DNA of 64,000 nt from JAPOXR01 sp965214695 (lineage in GTDB: Bacteria > Pseudomonadota > Alphaproteobacteria > Rhodobacterales > Rhodobacteraceae), in NCBI GenBank assembly GCA_965214695.1, contig OZ243967.1, positions 2,108,001-2,172,000 on the forward strand. Reading direction: 5' to 3'. Each line of letters opens with the position of its first letter. The first letter of the stretch is position 1. Positions 1 to 8,803 of this stretch are shown piece after piece. The notes beneath the pieces are model-generated. The model ran no database searches. It had not been told where the DNA came from and saw nothing but the letters and a program-made list of their open reading frames with translations. The translations under genes were made by a program, and so were the position numbers.

Positions 1-184
1 CCTCCTGGTACAGCGTGCCGATGCTGTCCATCATCCTGGCCACGACCCGCTCCGATGATCGCTCGCTTGCCAGCACCTTGCTGCCAGAAAGGGCGAGGCC
101 AAGGGCAAGACACAGCGTTGCAACGCCTCGGACCAGCTTCAGATCGGGACGAGCGCTGCGTACAACCCGCAATCCGGATTGCAT
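1..184 (-). CDS. Secreted protein, N-terminal fragment cut by the window edge
   Basis: Only the first 61 codons lie in the window; the rest runs off the left edge. Read from an ATG at 184, the protein has a basic start (R and K among the first 16 residues), a hydrophobic run LCLALGLALSG and a likely cleavage site after VLA, so it looks like a Sec signal peptide of an exported protein. After it comes a polar stretch (ERSSERVVARMMDSIGTLYQ) that cannot be assigned to a family. It is divergent from the RidA gene. No strong ribosome binding site is visible. Seen: open frame and signal peptide. Inferred: export. Function unknown. Confidence 0.5.
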   Translation of the reverse strand, partial: MQSGLRVVRSARPDLKLVRGVATLCLALGLALSGSKVLASERSSERVVARMMDSIGTLYQE

Positions 185-586
185 GCCGATAGTGCCTGAA
201 TTCCGGATTGCCGCTTTCGGAAACACGATGCTTACCTTTCCTTTCTTGGCCTTCTGTCCGCAGGAATTCCACCGGGAGTGCAGACTGACCGAATTGCCGG
301 AGATTTTCAACCGCCTGCTGCATGAAGCCGCCCCGGTGATGATGCCGGTGCTGCCCCCTGCCGGCACCCGCCCGAAACCTCCCCGCCTCCAGGGCCAGAA
401 ACCGGCACCCGGGGACGATCCATGCAGCAGAATGCGCAATTCGGATGTCCGCGCCCCGGGAGCGATCCGGAAGTGGGGGCTTGTTCACAAGGTCCAAACG
501 CCGGGCGCCCGCCTGCCCCGGTGTCGATCCGCCACTCGCCCATCCGGTGCAATTGCCGTATCGTGCCGGCAACAGGAATCGCTTGG
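185..586. other. Divergent intergenic region
   Basis: About 400 bases between the outward-facing edge gene and the RidA gene. Frames on both strands are open because of high GC, but none has a domain, signal peptide or good ribosome binding site. It should hold the promoters of both flanking genes; no convincing -35/-10 pair was found. Confidence 0.4.
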
Positions 587-1063
587 ATGAATGACCCGAT
601 GACATCACGGATTGAAGATCGGCTGGCCGAATTGGGCATTTCCCTTCCGGAGCCGCCCGCCCCGGTTGCCGCCTATGTTCCCTACCGGCGGCACGGCAAT
701 GCCGTCTACGTCTCCGGCCAACTTCCGGTCAGCGACGGGCACATCATTACCGGCAAGCTCGGAGCAGGGCTGGATGTTGCGGCAGGCGCGGCGGCGGCCC
801 GGATTTGCGCAATCAACCTCCTTGCCCAAATCAGGCAAGCCTGCGGCGGCGATCTCGGCGGGGTCACCGGGTTGGTGAAGCTGACCGGGTTTGTCAATTC
901 GGCCCCGGATTTCACCGATCATCCGGCGGTCATCAATGGCGCATCGGAACTGTTTGCCGAGGTGATGGGTGAGGCTGGCCGCCACAGCCGATCGGCGGTC
1001 GGCGTCAGTTCGCTGCCCTTCGGCGCACCGGTGGAGATCGAGGCCATCTTCTCGGTTCGCTGA
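587..1063 (+). CDS. RidA family protein (YjgF/YER057c/UK114)
   Basis: 158 aa RidA-type protein. The family deaminates reactive enamine/imine intermediates or acts as small-ligand binders in the cytosol. Seen: the N-terminal segment RHGNAVYVSGQLPVSDG followed by a helix-rich middle (AARICAINLLAQI) and the LTGFVNSAPDF and ELFAEVMGEAGRHSRSAVGV blocks, which match the trimer-forming RidA fold. The start at 587 is supported by AGGA 10 bases upstream; a second ATG lies four codons later. Length is a little above the usual 115-155 aa because of the N-terminal helix, typical of the alphaproteobacterial subgroup that sits next to DUF482 acetyltransferases, as here. The catalytic Arg was not verified, so the enzymatic activity is uncertain. 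Confidence 0.9.
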   Translation: MNDPMTSRIEDRLAELGISLPEPPAPVAAYVPYRRHGNAVYVSGQLPVSDGHIITGKLGAGLDVAAGAAAARICAINLLAQIRQACGGDLGGVTGLVKLTGFVNSAPDFTDHPAVINGASELFAEVMGEAGRHSRSAVGVSSLPFGAPVEIEAIFSVR

Positions 1064-1084
1064 GAGCTGACCTCGCCATTGATC

Positions 1085-2293
1085 ATGCCGGGAAACCAGC
1101 AGAGCCGGCCGGCAGACAGCGACAACACCGGCAACCGGATTGCCGTCACCACGCATCGGTCGATCACCGAGATCGACCAGGCCGGGTGGGATGGTTGCGC
1201 CTGCCCCGAGGCGAGGGTGACAGGACGGCCGGATGACCCGTTTACCACGCACCGGTTCCTGTCGGCGCTGGAGCGATCCGGGTCGCTGGGCGAGGGAACT
1301 GGCTGGCTTCCATTCCACCTTGCTGCTCGCCGCGGCGATGTGCTCATTGCCGTCATGCCGCTCTATGCAAAATTCCACAGCCAAGGCGAGTTCGTGTTCG
1401 ACCATGGCTGGGCCCATGCCTTCGAGCAGGCCGGTGGACGCTATTATCCGAAGCTCCAGTCGACGATCCCCTTCACCCCGGCAACCGGCCGGCGCTTCCT
1501 GGCCCGTCCCGGCGAGGACTCGACCGGATTCGAGGCGCTGGCCTCGGCGGCGATCCAGCTGCTGTCGCAAAACAGTCTCTCCTCCTTCCATGTGACCTTC
1601 TGTACCGAGGATGAAGCGGCACGGGGAAGAGAGTCCGGGTTTCTCCACCGGACCGGCGAACAATTCCACTGGTTCAATGACGGCTATTCGGGGTTTGACG
1701 ATTTCCTGGCGGCACTGTCCTCGAGAAAACGCAAGAACATCCGGCAGGAACGCCGGCGAGCCAACGGATTCGGTGGAGAGATCGAGATGCTGCACGGGCC
1801 CGACATCGAACCCGGGCATTGGGAGTCGTTCTGGGAGTTCTACCAGGACACCGGTGCCCGCAAATGGGGAACGCCGTACCTGACCCGGGAGTTCTTCGAC
1901 GAGATCCATGCCACCATGCGCGACGACATTCTCCTGGTCATGTGCAGGAGGGGCGGACGCCATGTTGCCGGCGCACTCAATTTCATCGGCCATGACACGC
2001 TGTTTGGCCGCTACTGGGGCTGTACCGAGGATCACCCCTGCCTGCATTTCGAGGTCTGCTATTACCGGGCAATCGACTTCGCGATCGAGAACGGGCTGCG
2101 GAAGATCGAGGCCGGCGCCCAGGGGCCGCACAAGCTGGCACGCGGCTACATGCCAGTCAGGGTTCATTCTCTCCACTGGATTGCCGATTCGGGGTTTCGG
2201 AAGGCAGTTCTGGACTACCTCCGGGCCGAAGGGAGGGAAGTCGATCGCGAGATCGAGATTCTTGCCGAAATGGGGCCCTTCAGGAAGGGATGA
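1085..2293 (+). CDS. GNAT-like acyltransferase, DUF482 family
   Basis: 402 aa protein of the DUF482/COG3146 family, FemX/GNAT-fold proteins often labelled peptidoglycan biosynthesis or recognition proteins; no reaction is firmly established. Seen: the family core (FVFDHGWAHAFEQAGGRYYP near residue 100, then QSTIPFTPATGRRFL), the SSRKRKNIRQERRRA basic block in the middle, and the C-terminal HDTLFGRYWGC and CLHFEVCYY motifs with GAQGPHKLARGYMP near the end. ATG 1085 was chosen; a TTG two codons earlier is possible. It follows the RidA gene by about 20 bases on the same strand, so both are probably co-transcribed. The weak ribosome binding site suggests coupling to the upstream gene. Confidence 0.88.
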   Translation: MPGNQQSRPADSDNTGNRIAVTTHRSITEIDQAGWDGCACPEARVTGRPDDPFTTHRFLSALERSGSLGEGTGWLPFHLAARRGDVLIAVMPLYAKFHSQGEFVFDHGWAHAFEQAGGRYYPKLQSTIPFTPATGRRFLARPGEDSTGFEALASAAIQLLSQNSLSSFHVTFCTEDEAARGRESGFLHRTGEQFHWFNDGYSGFDDFLAALSSRKRKNIRQERRRANGFGGEIEMLHGPDIEPGHWESFWEFYQDTGARKWGTPYLTREFFDEIHATMRDDILLVMCRRGGRHVAGALNFIGHDTLFGRYWGCTEDHPCLHFEVCYYRAIDFAIENGLRKIEAGAQGPHKLARGYMPVRVHSLHWIADSGFRKAVLDYLRAEGREVDREIEILAEMGPFRKG

Positions 2294-2534
2294 GCCAGCA
2301 CCCGTTGCAGCACGTTCGATCGGCCCGCCATGCCTGGCCCGGCAATTTCCAGCTCTCCCATCGCCGCATCGCGGACAATTGGCAGTCAGCGCCTTGGCAA
2401 TGGCTGGCTTGCGCGTCCAGCACCGCAGCACGGGCCCGTGGCGGTCTGCCCGGCATCGGGGTATGCTCGCGCGAAGGAAGCCAATGGGCCGTCCGAGCGG
2501 CGGCAATCCGTTTCGAAGATGGAAGGAAATAGCA

Positions 2535-2828
2535 TTGAACGATCTGCTGAGTGACAGCGACCGGCTGGAGGCACTTTCATCCCTGGCCGGGCATGGCTGG
2601 AGACCGGCGAGGGACGGGCGCGCCATCTGCAAGGAGTTTGCATTCGGAACTTTCTCCGAGGCCTTTGCCTGGATGACACGAGTGGCAATGCTGGCCGAGA
2701 AACTGGGCCACCACCCGGACTGGAGCAATTCCTACAACAAGGTCACCGTCGAGCTGACCACCCACAGCGCCGGCGGCCTGACCGAGCTCGATGTCCGACT
2801 GGCGCGACGGATCGAACGGATCGGATAA
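2535..2828 (+). CDS. phhB: 4a-hydroxytetrahydrobiopterin dehydratase (pterin carbinolamine dehydratase)
   Basis: 97 aa, standard length for PCD/DCoH. The enzyme dehydrates 4a-hydroxytetrahydropterin in recycling of the pterin cofactor used by phenylalanine hydroxylase; in many bacteria without phhA its role is unclear. Seen: FAFGTFSEAFAWMTRVAMLAEKL, then the active-site GHHPDWSNSYNKV and the LTTHSAGGLTELD block with the conserved His. The start is TTG at 2535, chosen because GGAAGGA lies about eight bases upstream and the family alignment begins here; no ATG fits. There is no aromatic amino acid hydroxylase in the window, so it is an orphan. It ends 35 bases from the convergent peroxiredoxin gene. 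Confidence 0.93.
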   Translation: MNDLLSDSDRLEALSSLAGHGWRPARDGRAICKEFAFGTFSEAFAWMTRVAMLAEKLGHHPDWSNSYNKVTVELTTHSAGGLTELDVRLARRIERIG

Positions 2829-2863
2829 TCCCAAACGGCTCCGGCAGGGCCGAAATCGACGGA

Positions 2864-3352
2864 TCAGATCATGTCCAGGAGTCTCTCGCCCCGCGTGATG
2901 CCGCACGCACCCGGCGAGTCCTCGATGTTGAGGGCCCGAACGACACCGTTCTCGGCATACATCGAGTAGCGGGCCGACCGACCGAAGAACCCTGCATCGG
3001 CCAGGCTAAAGTCGAAACCGGCCTCCCTGGTGAATTCACCGGCGGCATCGGCCAGCATGTTGATGCCGGACCCGGTCGCCCCGGTCGCTTCCCCCCATGC
3101 CCGCATGACAAACGGGTCATTGACCGAGATGCAGATCACCTCCTCGATGCCCTTGTCGGCAAGCCCGGCCATGCTGTCGACGAAACTCGGCACATGGCTC
3201 CCGGAACAGGTGGGGGTATAGGCTCCAGGCACACCGAATACCACCACCTTCCGGTCGCCCGTCAGTTCGGACAGCGCCACTTTTTCCGGACCGGATTCAC
3301 CAATCCGCAACAATTCAGCTTCAGGAAGCCGGTCACCAACCTTGATTGTCAT
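2864..3352 (-). CDS. Peroxiredoxin, Prx5/hybrid type
   Basis: 162 aa thiol peroxidase that reduces hydrogen and alkyl peroxides in the cytosol using glutaredoxin or thioredoxin. Seen: the peroxidatic cysteine at residue 49 in PGAYTPTCSGSH, the downstream block GIEEVICISVNDPFVMRAW, and the C-terminal SPGACGITRGERLL. The length and the Cys spacing fit the Prx5 subfamily. ATG 3352 was chosen over upstream in-frame codons because the family begins with a short KVGD segment; AAAAGGAG lies just upstream. It is monocistronic and convergent with phhB. Confidence 0.95.
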   Translation of the reverse strand: MTIKVGDRLPEAELLRIGESGPEKVALSELTGDRKVVVFGVPGAYTPTCSGSHVPSFVDSMAGLADKGIEEVICISVNDPFVMRAWGEATGATGSGINMLADAAGEFTREAGFDFSLADAGFFGRSARYSMYAENGVVRALNIEDSPGACGITRGERLLDMI

Positions 3353-3837
3353 GTTCTTCTCCTTTTCCGCCTGACCTGCCGCTACTCGGCAAATTCGCCG
3401 CGCCCAACGGGAACCCATGGCTGCCCGACACTCAAGTGCCAGACCTGCCAACTGTCAACCCGCAATGCCAGGAGGCCACGCGCTGGACCCGGGTTCAAGA
3501 GCACCGCCCGCCTGGCAACAAGACCGTCAATCCGACCGCATGCCACCAACAGAACGACAAGACCTTGCAATGTTTCGCATGGAGGGTCGTTGCCTGGCTC
3601 GCCAAAGAACGAGCGAAGCCCGCCCGCATGGATGGAATCGTGGCACCCGAGACTTCGCTTGCCGCCAAAGCCCCCACCCCACCAAACCACCGCCTGCAAT
3701 GCCCGGGCTGGCGGCGAGAGGCCACCCGGCGGAGACTCGGGGAAGGCTGGCCCCGGAGCCGGCCATGGTCAATGGATCACATCCGTGGTCAGCGCAACAA
3801 TCGGACAGACATATCCTGTTTCCGCCAGGTACATGGT
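3353..3837. other. Gene-free stretch
   Basis: 485 bases between the peroxiredoxin start and the small membrane protein. Several overlapping frames are open but all are rich in Arg, Pro and Ala without recognisable motifs. The right part upstream of 3352 must hold the peroxiredoxin promoter. No tRNA, hairpin with U-tract or repeat was seen. Confidence 0.4.
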
Positions 3838-4113
3838 TCAGGAGGCGTCGGCCTTCTCGATCTCTCCAGGTGGTTTGGGCAGCTGCATCCCCATTCGGAT
3901 CATGTCGATCACCCCTTCAAGGCGCGCAACACGATTGCCGAGGCTGTTGAGTTCTCGCCGCAACTCGGCAAGCTCGCTACGCATCTCGTGCTTGAACCCG
4001 GCAAGATCTACACGCATTTCACGCTTAAATCGGAACAGCTGGCTCATGATCAAGGCTGCCAACGCCACGCCAGTTCCGATCACTGCCAGCAGCAGCACCA
4101 GATCATCATCCAT
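3838..4113 (-). CDS. Small membrane-anchored coiled-coil protein
   Basis: 91 aa. Seen: one N-terminal transmembrane segment (about residues 4-22, LVLLLAVIGTGVALAALIM), then a charged heptad-like region (about 24-75) with FRFKREMRVDLAGFKHEMR and ELRRELNSLGNRVARLEGV, and a short hydrophilic tail. This layout is common among small alphaproteobacterial proteins of unknown function that look like membrane-tethered coiled coils. ATG 4113 was chosen; the codon before it is a TTG. Orientation of the coil (cytosol or periplasm) cannot be decided. No operon partner: it lies between gaps, followed upstream by the frameshifted redoxin. The function is unknown. Confidence 0.65.
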   Translation of the reverse strand: MDDDLVLLLAVIGTGVALAALIMSQLFRFKREMRVDLAGFKHEMRSELAELRRELNSLGNRVARLEGVIDMIRMGMQLPKPPGEIEKADAS

Positions 4114-4158
4114 CAATCAATTTCAACGTGAAATTCAGGGTGCGCCATATCATGCCCA

Positions 4159-4651
4159 TCATGGACCTGACAGGGTATCGGAACTTCTCGGGTCCGGTGC
4201 CGGTGATTCTCGCGGGAATGACATGATTTCGGAGCCCAGGACGAGGTCATCCACTTGCCCGAACCCCTGCTTCCTCAATCCTCCCTTGCGGCCGACCAGG
4301 ATCATGGTCGGCGTGCCGCGCATGGCGCAGCTGGTCATCGTCATCGGCGGGCCGCCGCAGTCCGAAGACGCATCAATGCCGACCGGAATTGAATTCCCGT
4401 ATTCGTGGAGAAACACTGCCAGCTTCTCGCGACGTCCTTGCGCGGCATGGTGCTCGAAGACGGTGTGCAGGCCGATGACCGCAACTTCACCGGGCTCGAA
4501 GGCGCCGGATGGCCTGTTGCAACGGGTGCGAGACGCATCCGGGACACGGCATCTGGAACGCTTCCGGGAGCACGACCCTGCCCCGCAACGTCTTGAGCGT
4601 GACCGGCTCGCCGGTGTCGCACAACTCGGAAACCTGCAGAACTGGTGCCAT
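4159..4651 (-). pseudogene. Thioredoxin-fold (redoxin/TlpA-like) protein, frameshifted
   Basis: Two adjacent frames together read like one thioredoxin-like protein. The N-terminal half (ATG at 4651) has a beta strand GRVVLPEAFQMPCPGCVSH with a CPGC redox motif and ends at a stop near 4487. The next frame picks up directly with AFEPGEVAVIGLHTVFEHH and continues through FLHEYGNSIPVGID, a GTPTMILVGRKG cis-Pro strand, and ends at 4159. The order of these blocks is what a redoxin-domain protein should have, so a single-base shift near 4505-4515 is inferred. Either the gene is inactivated or the assembly has an indel error. Family length (about 160-170 aa) fits the joined product. Confidence 0.7.
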
Positions 4652-4992
4652 GCCGGAATTGATGCCCGTTTCTATCCTCAGGTCGCCATCGATCTTGCAA
4701 TGAACTTCTGCCGGGTCTTGCCGAACGGGCAGATATTCCTGCTGTCCTGGACGAGCCGGCCTCGATCCCCGTAGGCGAGCCGGCAGCCATTCCCGGGGCT
4801 TCATCGATGATGCAGGTCGGAATTCTCGATGCCCGGGGGTGGCTGCAAGTCCGGGCGAGCGGCGACGGCGTTGCGGGATGGCGGTCGATTTGGCAAAGAG
4901 GTGCAACCCTGTGCGGGCTGCCGGATCGTCATCCTGCTCTTGCATGGGAGCGGCGCTCGGCAATAGATGCGCCGGGAACTCGGGCAGGTTGG

Positions 4993-6210
4993 ATGATGAA
5001 GAAGATCGTGATCATAGGTGGCGGGCAGGCCGGATACTCGGTGGCGGCCCGGTTGCGAGGCGACGGATTTGACGGGCACGTCACCCTCGTCTGCGCCGAG
5101 CAGGAACTTCCATACCAGCGCCCGCCGCTTTCAAAGAAATACCTGCTTGGCGAACTGGAGCCGGAACGACTCTTTCTTCGCCCGCGCCAGTTCTACGATG
5201 ACAACGATATCGAACTCCTGCCCGGTTGCCGTTGCGCATCCATCGACCCGGACCGGCGACGGGTCGGGCTGGACGGCTCGCAGCTGGATTATGATGACCT
5301 GGTCATTGCCACCGGCGCATCGCCGCGGCCACTGCCCGACCAGCTGGGCGGTGGACTGTCCGGCGTTCACACGGTCAGAGACATCGGGGATATCGACAGC
5401 ATGGCTGGCGAATTGGTCGATGGCATGAACATCCTGGTGGTCGGCGGCGGCTATATCGGCCTCGAAACTGCCGCATCGCTGTCCAGCCGCGGGTGCTCGG
5501 TGGTGGTTGTCGAAATGGCCAACCGGATCCTGCAGCGCGTGGCCGCACCGGAAACCTCGGACTATTTTCGGCAACTGCATGGCAGTCACGGTGTCCGAAT
5601 CCTCGAATCGACCTCGCTTGAACGGCTGCTTGCTGGTGCAGGCGGCCGTGTATCAGGCGCACGACTCCAGGATGGCTCTACCCTGGATGTCGATCTGGCG
5701 GTGATCGGCATCGGCATTGCGCCAGAGACCGGCCTTGCAGCTTCTGCCGGGCTGGACCTGGATAACGGAATCAGTACCGATGCCCTCGGACGCACATCGG
5801 CGCCGGGGATCTGGGCGGCTGGTGACTGCGCGTCGTTCCCGCTCGGCGGCAGGAGAATTCGCCTCGAAAGCGTCCAGAACGCGATTGACCAGGCCGAGCT
5901 GGTGGCAGCAAACATCATGGGAGCCGGGCAGGAATATTCGCCGGTTCCGTGGTTCTGGTCCGACCAGTTTGCGGCAAGGCTGCAAATCGCCGGGCTTGGC
6001 ACCGGGTACGACCGGATCATCACCCGCCGGCAGCAGGATACCGATGCGGCAAGCTTCTGGTATTTTGCCGGCGACCAGTTCCTGGCGGTCGATGCCGTTA
6101 ATGATGCACGGAGCTACATGGTCGGCAAACGCCTGCTGGAGACCGGGAAGCCTGCCGACCCGGCAGTGATTGCCGACACCGCCACGAACCTGAAATCACT
6201 GTTGCGGTAG
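4993..6210 (+). CDS. FAD-dependent ferredoxin/rubredoxin reductase
   Basis: 405 aa flavoprotein that passes electrons from NAD(P)H to a ferredoxin or rubredoxin, usually for a cytochrome P450 or dioxygenase. Seen: an FAD-binding Rossmann motif at the start (IVIIGGGQAGYSVAARL), the PYQRPPLSKKYL block typical of this family, VIATGASPRPLP, a second NAD-binding Rossmann motif (ILVVGGGYIGLETAASL, about residue 145), the GIWAAGDCASFP FAD site, and a C-terminal dimerisation domain with PVPWFWSDQF. The start is one of two tandem ATGs (4993, 4996). No ferredoxin, P450 or oxygenase gene is adjacent, so the partner is unknown. It sits 27 bases upstream of rsmD on the same strand. Confidence 0.92.
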   Translation: MMKKIVIIGGGQAGYSVAARLRGDGFDGHVTLVCAEQELPYQRPPLSKKYLLGELEPERLFLRPRQFYDDNDIELLPGCRCASIDPDRRRVGLDGSQLDYDDLVIATGASPRPLPDQLGGGLSGVHTVRDIGDIDSMAGELVDGMNILVVGGGYIGLETAASLSSRGCSVVVVEMANRILQRVAAPETSDYFRQLHGSHGVRILESTSLERLLAGAGGRVSGARLQDGSTLDVDLAVIGIGIAPETGLAASAGLDLDNGISTDALGRTSAPGIWAAGDCASFPLGGRRIRLESVQNAIDQAELVAANIMGAGQEYSPVPWFWSDQFAARLQIAGLGTGYDRIITRRQQDTDAASFWYFAGDQFLAVDAVNDARSYMVGKRLLETGKPADPAVIADTATNLKSLLR

Positions 6211-6237
6211 CTTCGTCGGAGCCGGGGCAGAATTGCC

Positions 6238-6816
6238 ATGAAGATCGTTGCCGGACGCCTCGGGGGCCTGGCACTGGCTACCGTCGGCAAGGGCGATCCT
6301 GCCAGCCGTCTTCGCCCGACCTCGGCACGAGCCCGCACGCGGATATTCGACTGCCTTGTTCACGCCAGGGACGGTGACCGGGTTGCAGGCCGGCACGTCC
6401 TTGACCTCTTTGCCGGAACCGGCGCCCTCGGCCTGGAAGCGCTGTCCCGGGGTGCTGCCCATGCCTGCTTCGTCGATAACGGGGCGGTTGCCTGCCGCCT
6501 GATCAGGAAGAACCGGGGCCTGGCCGGAGTTGCGGACATATCGACCCTGCTCAGGCGGGATGCGACCCGCCTCGGCAGGAACCGCCGGCAGGAATTCGAC
6601 CTGGTGTTTCTCGACCCGCCCTACGGGGCAGGTCTCGCCCTGCCGGCACTGCAGGCGGCTTCCTCGGGAAACTGGCTTGCCCCGGGTTGCACCGTGGTCA
6701 TCGAAGACTCGACCCCGTTGCAGGCCCCGGGCCTCCTCGAGCCGGTTCTCGTGCGCCGCTCGGGCAATTCCGTGATATCGGTTTCGGTCTGGCCGGGTGA
6801 CCACGGGCAAGAGTGA
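6238..6816 (+). CDS. rsmD: 16S rRNA (guanine(966)-N(2))-methyltransferase RsmD
   Basis: 192 aa, the usual RsmD length. It methylates the N2 amine of G966 in 16S rRNA in the assembled 30S particle using S-adenosylmethionine. Seen: the N-terminal MKIVAGRLGG start, RPTSARARTRIFDCL, the SAM-binding motif HVLDLFAGTGALGLEALSRGA (about residues 60-80), and the catalytic motif FDLVFLDPPYG in the middle. It follows the ferredoxin reductase closely and may share its transcript. The C-terminal half is typical. No oddities. Confidence 0.95.
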   Translation: MKIVAGRLGGLALATVGKGDPASRLRPTSARARTRIFDCLVHARDGDRVAGRHVLDLFAGTGALGLEALSRGAAHACFVDNGAVACRLIRKNRGLAGVADISTLLRRDATRLGRNRRQEFDLVFLDPPYGAGLALPALQAASSGNWLAPGCTVVIEDSTPLQAPGLLEPVLVRRSGNSVISVSVWPGDHGQE

Positions 6817-6968
6817 GCGCGCCACCTCGTCGGGTATCGTGGCACCTCACCGGCGATGGGGGGACGTAGACAATGGACTGGTCACGACAGGAAGCACATC
6901 GCGACGAAAAGCCCGAACTTGCGTGGTTTGGTCCAGCCGCCGACACCCTGCATTGACCCCGGCCGGGG

Positions 6969-8552
6969 TCAGATGCCTATTCTCTTCTTCAGGCTCAGGT
7001 GATTGACGCCGTCTTCCCGTCGGTACCGCATGTGGTCGACATAGGTTCCCACCAGATGCAGGCCGATGCTCTCGACCACGGTTTCCTCTCCGATCGTGTC
7101 GGGGCTTGGCTGGAATATCAGCGTGGTGAATTCCAGTTCGCTGCCATGATCCTCGGTACTGATCGAAATGTTCCGCCCTTCCTCGTCCATGTTGATGCGG
7201 AGGCTGATCGGTCTGTCGCCATCGAGATTGCGTTCGATGATGTGAACCAGGGTCTCCTCGATGATGAGTTGCAGCTGGAAGCGATCCTGTTGCGGGAAGC
7301 CGAGGCGGTCGGCAAAATCATCCACCAGTTCAGCCACGCGCTCGGTCTCGCCGAATTCGTTGCGTACAACCAGGTCGAGTTCCGGAATCGGCTCGGCTCC
7401 GGCGGCATGGTCATGTTGCCCGCTGACATCCGAAATGAGTTCCCCGATCAATCCCGATGGCTCGTCACCGCGAATGAAGGCGTTCAGCGCCTCGACATCG
7501 ATTGCCGGCCTGACCGAGTGTTTGGCGCTCCTCGGAGGCCACGCATGCTCTCCTTCCTTCAGGATGAATGACTTCACCGCATCGATCAACTCGACCACCA
7601 TGGGCATCCCGGTCAGGCGTTCGAGCGATTTGGCATGTTCAGGCAGATTGAGGTGGCGATAAAGGAATGGAAACGGAACCAGGTCGCCGCCATGGCACTC
7701 GAACACGTTCATGGGAGAGGACGGGTCCTCCGGCGAATCTCCGGCAGCCAGCAGCAACCGGGCCAGCGCCCTGCGAGGGACACGGTTTTCGTCGAGCCCC
7801 TTCCCGATTCTGAACAAGGCGGCCAGCAGCGCGAAGTAGTCCGGGTTGGGTGGCTGCGTGAAACTCCAGAGCGGGCGCAACGGGTCAGTCAGGTAGCGAT
7901 GCTCACCGCCGCGGTGCGGCCGTTGCAGGATGGCGTTTCGGTGGGGAAAGCGGTCGAACAGCAACAGGGTCTCGGAGTGTTCGATCACGGCCCGCAGCAG
8001 ATACCAGCTCACGAACTGGTTGATCCGGCGCTTGTCGGTAGGAACCTCGGCGACAAGGTCGGCGCTCCAGCGGGAAAGTTTCTCCAGCAGCAGCTGCTGC
8101 AGTTTCAGATCCTCCACATGGCACAGCGGAAGATAGATCCATAACCGCTCGATCACGTTGTATCGTTCGAATTCCCGGTCATCCTGGCATGCCCGCCAGG
8201 ACATCGAGGCGGTCAGCTCGTCATGCTCGTAGGCAAGTGCGGTTCCCCGGTAGACGGTGCGCGGGAACTGGTCCAGGACGATCAGCTTGGCCAGCAGCCC
8301 CCTCGGCGACTCCCAGAGCGGGTCACTGAAGAAGCGGTCCTGCCCCTCGCGGTGAATCTGTTCGCACCACTGGCGCTGTGTCCGGTGGATGACCGGGTCC
8401 TCGAAGCTTCGTGCAAATGGCCCGATACGCCATCTCAGCATCCCGTATTGCCAGTTCTTGCGGGATGCATCGGCCGCTGCCTGGAGCGGCCCCATCCAGA
8501 AATCCAGCACCGCTTCGGGCGATCTTTCGGCAATTCCCCTGGTCTTGCCCAT
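6969..8552 (-). CDS. DUF924 domain fused to a HATPase_c (RsbW-like) domain
   Basis: 527 aa two-domain protein. N-terminal part (about residues 10-200) is DUF924, an alpha-helical TPR-like family of unknown role: seen are SPEAVLDFWMGPL, LLAKLIVLDQFPRTVYRG and WIYLPLCHVEDLKL. The C-terminal part (about 395-527) looks like an anti-sigma-factor-type GHKL ATPase: helix FQLQLIIEETLVHIIERN, a D-box STEDHGSEL and a final GLHLVGTYVDHMRYRREDG strand-helix. In the N-box the usual Asn after EEALxN is His (EETLVH), so ATP binding may be altered or lost. Start at 8552 was preferred over 8558 because AGGA sits five bases upstream. The gene is flanked by a gap and the acyl-CoA ligase gene; it may be the distal gene of that transcript. 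The link between the two domains is inference-free: they share one frame without stop. Confidence 0.82.
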   Translation of the reverse strand: MGKTRGIAERSPEAVLDFWMGPLQAAADASRKNWQYGMLRWRIGPFARSFEDPVIHRTQRQWCEQIHREGQDRFFSDPLWESPRGLLAKLIVLDQFPRTVYRGTALAYEHDELTASMSWRACQDDREFERYNVIERLWIYLPLCHVEDLKLQQLLLEKLSRWSADLVAEVPTDKRRINQFVSWYLLRAVIEHSETLLLFDRFPHRNAILQRPHRGGEHRYLTDPLRPLWSFTQPPNPDYFALLAALFRIGKGLDENRVPRRALARLLLAAGDSPEDPSSPMNVFECHGGDLVPFPFLYRHLNLPEHAKSLERLTGMPMVVELIDAVKSFILKEGEHAWPPRSAKHSVRPAIDVEALNAFIRGDEPSGLIGELISDVSGQHDHAAGAEPIPELDLVVRNEFGETERVAELVDDFADRLGFPQQDRFQLQLIIEETLVHIIERNLDGDRPISLRINMDEEGRNISISTEDHGSELEFTTLIFQPSPDTIGEETVVESIGLHLVGTYVDHMRYRREDGVNHLSLKKRIGI

Positions 8553-8803
8553 GTTCATCCTGCGTGTCGGCCAGGCTTCGGCGGGACGAGGCAATGAATG
8601 TCGAATTCCGAGACATGCCAATCCTCCGCTCGCCCGTTCCGGCATGCAGCCAAACCTGGCCCCGGCGGCACGATCATCACGATTGCAGTCATGGTCCAAC
8701 CTGCCACGAAGTTGCTCCCAACTCCAATGATTCGGAACATCATCATGGCCGGACCACCTGGAAGGCCGGCCCCGGCAACTGTCTCATCAGTCGGGCCTCG
8801 AGA

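Noticed and set aside
15..590. Plus-strand open frame near the left edge
   Set aside because: It crosses the signal-peptide gene on the minus strand and the divergent intergenic region, and its composition (Arg, Pro, Ser-rich) matches no protein family.
605..2728. Long open frame of about 700 codons on the minus strand
   Set aside because: It is antisense to three well-supported genes (RidA, DUF482 acetyltransferase, phhB), has no domain or signal peptide and is Arg/Pro/Gly-rich, as expected for a shadow frame at high GC.
3194..4774. Plus-strand open frame of more than 500 codons
   Set aside because: It runs antisense to the peroxiredoxin start, the small membrane protein and the redoxin remnant; there is no ribosome binding site or motif.
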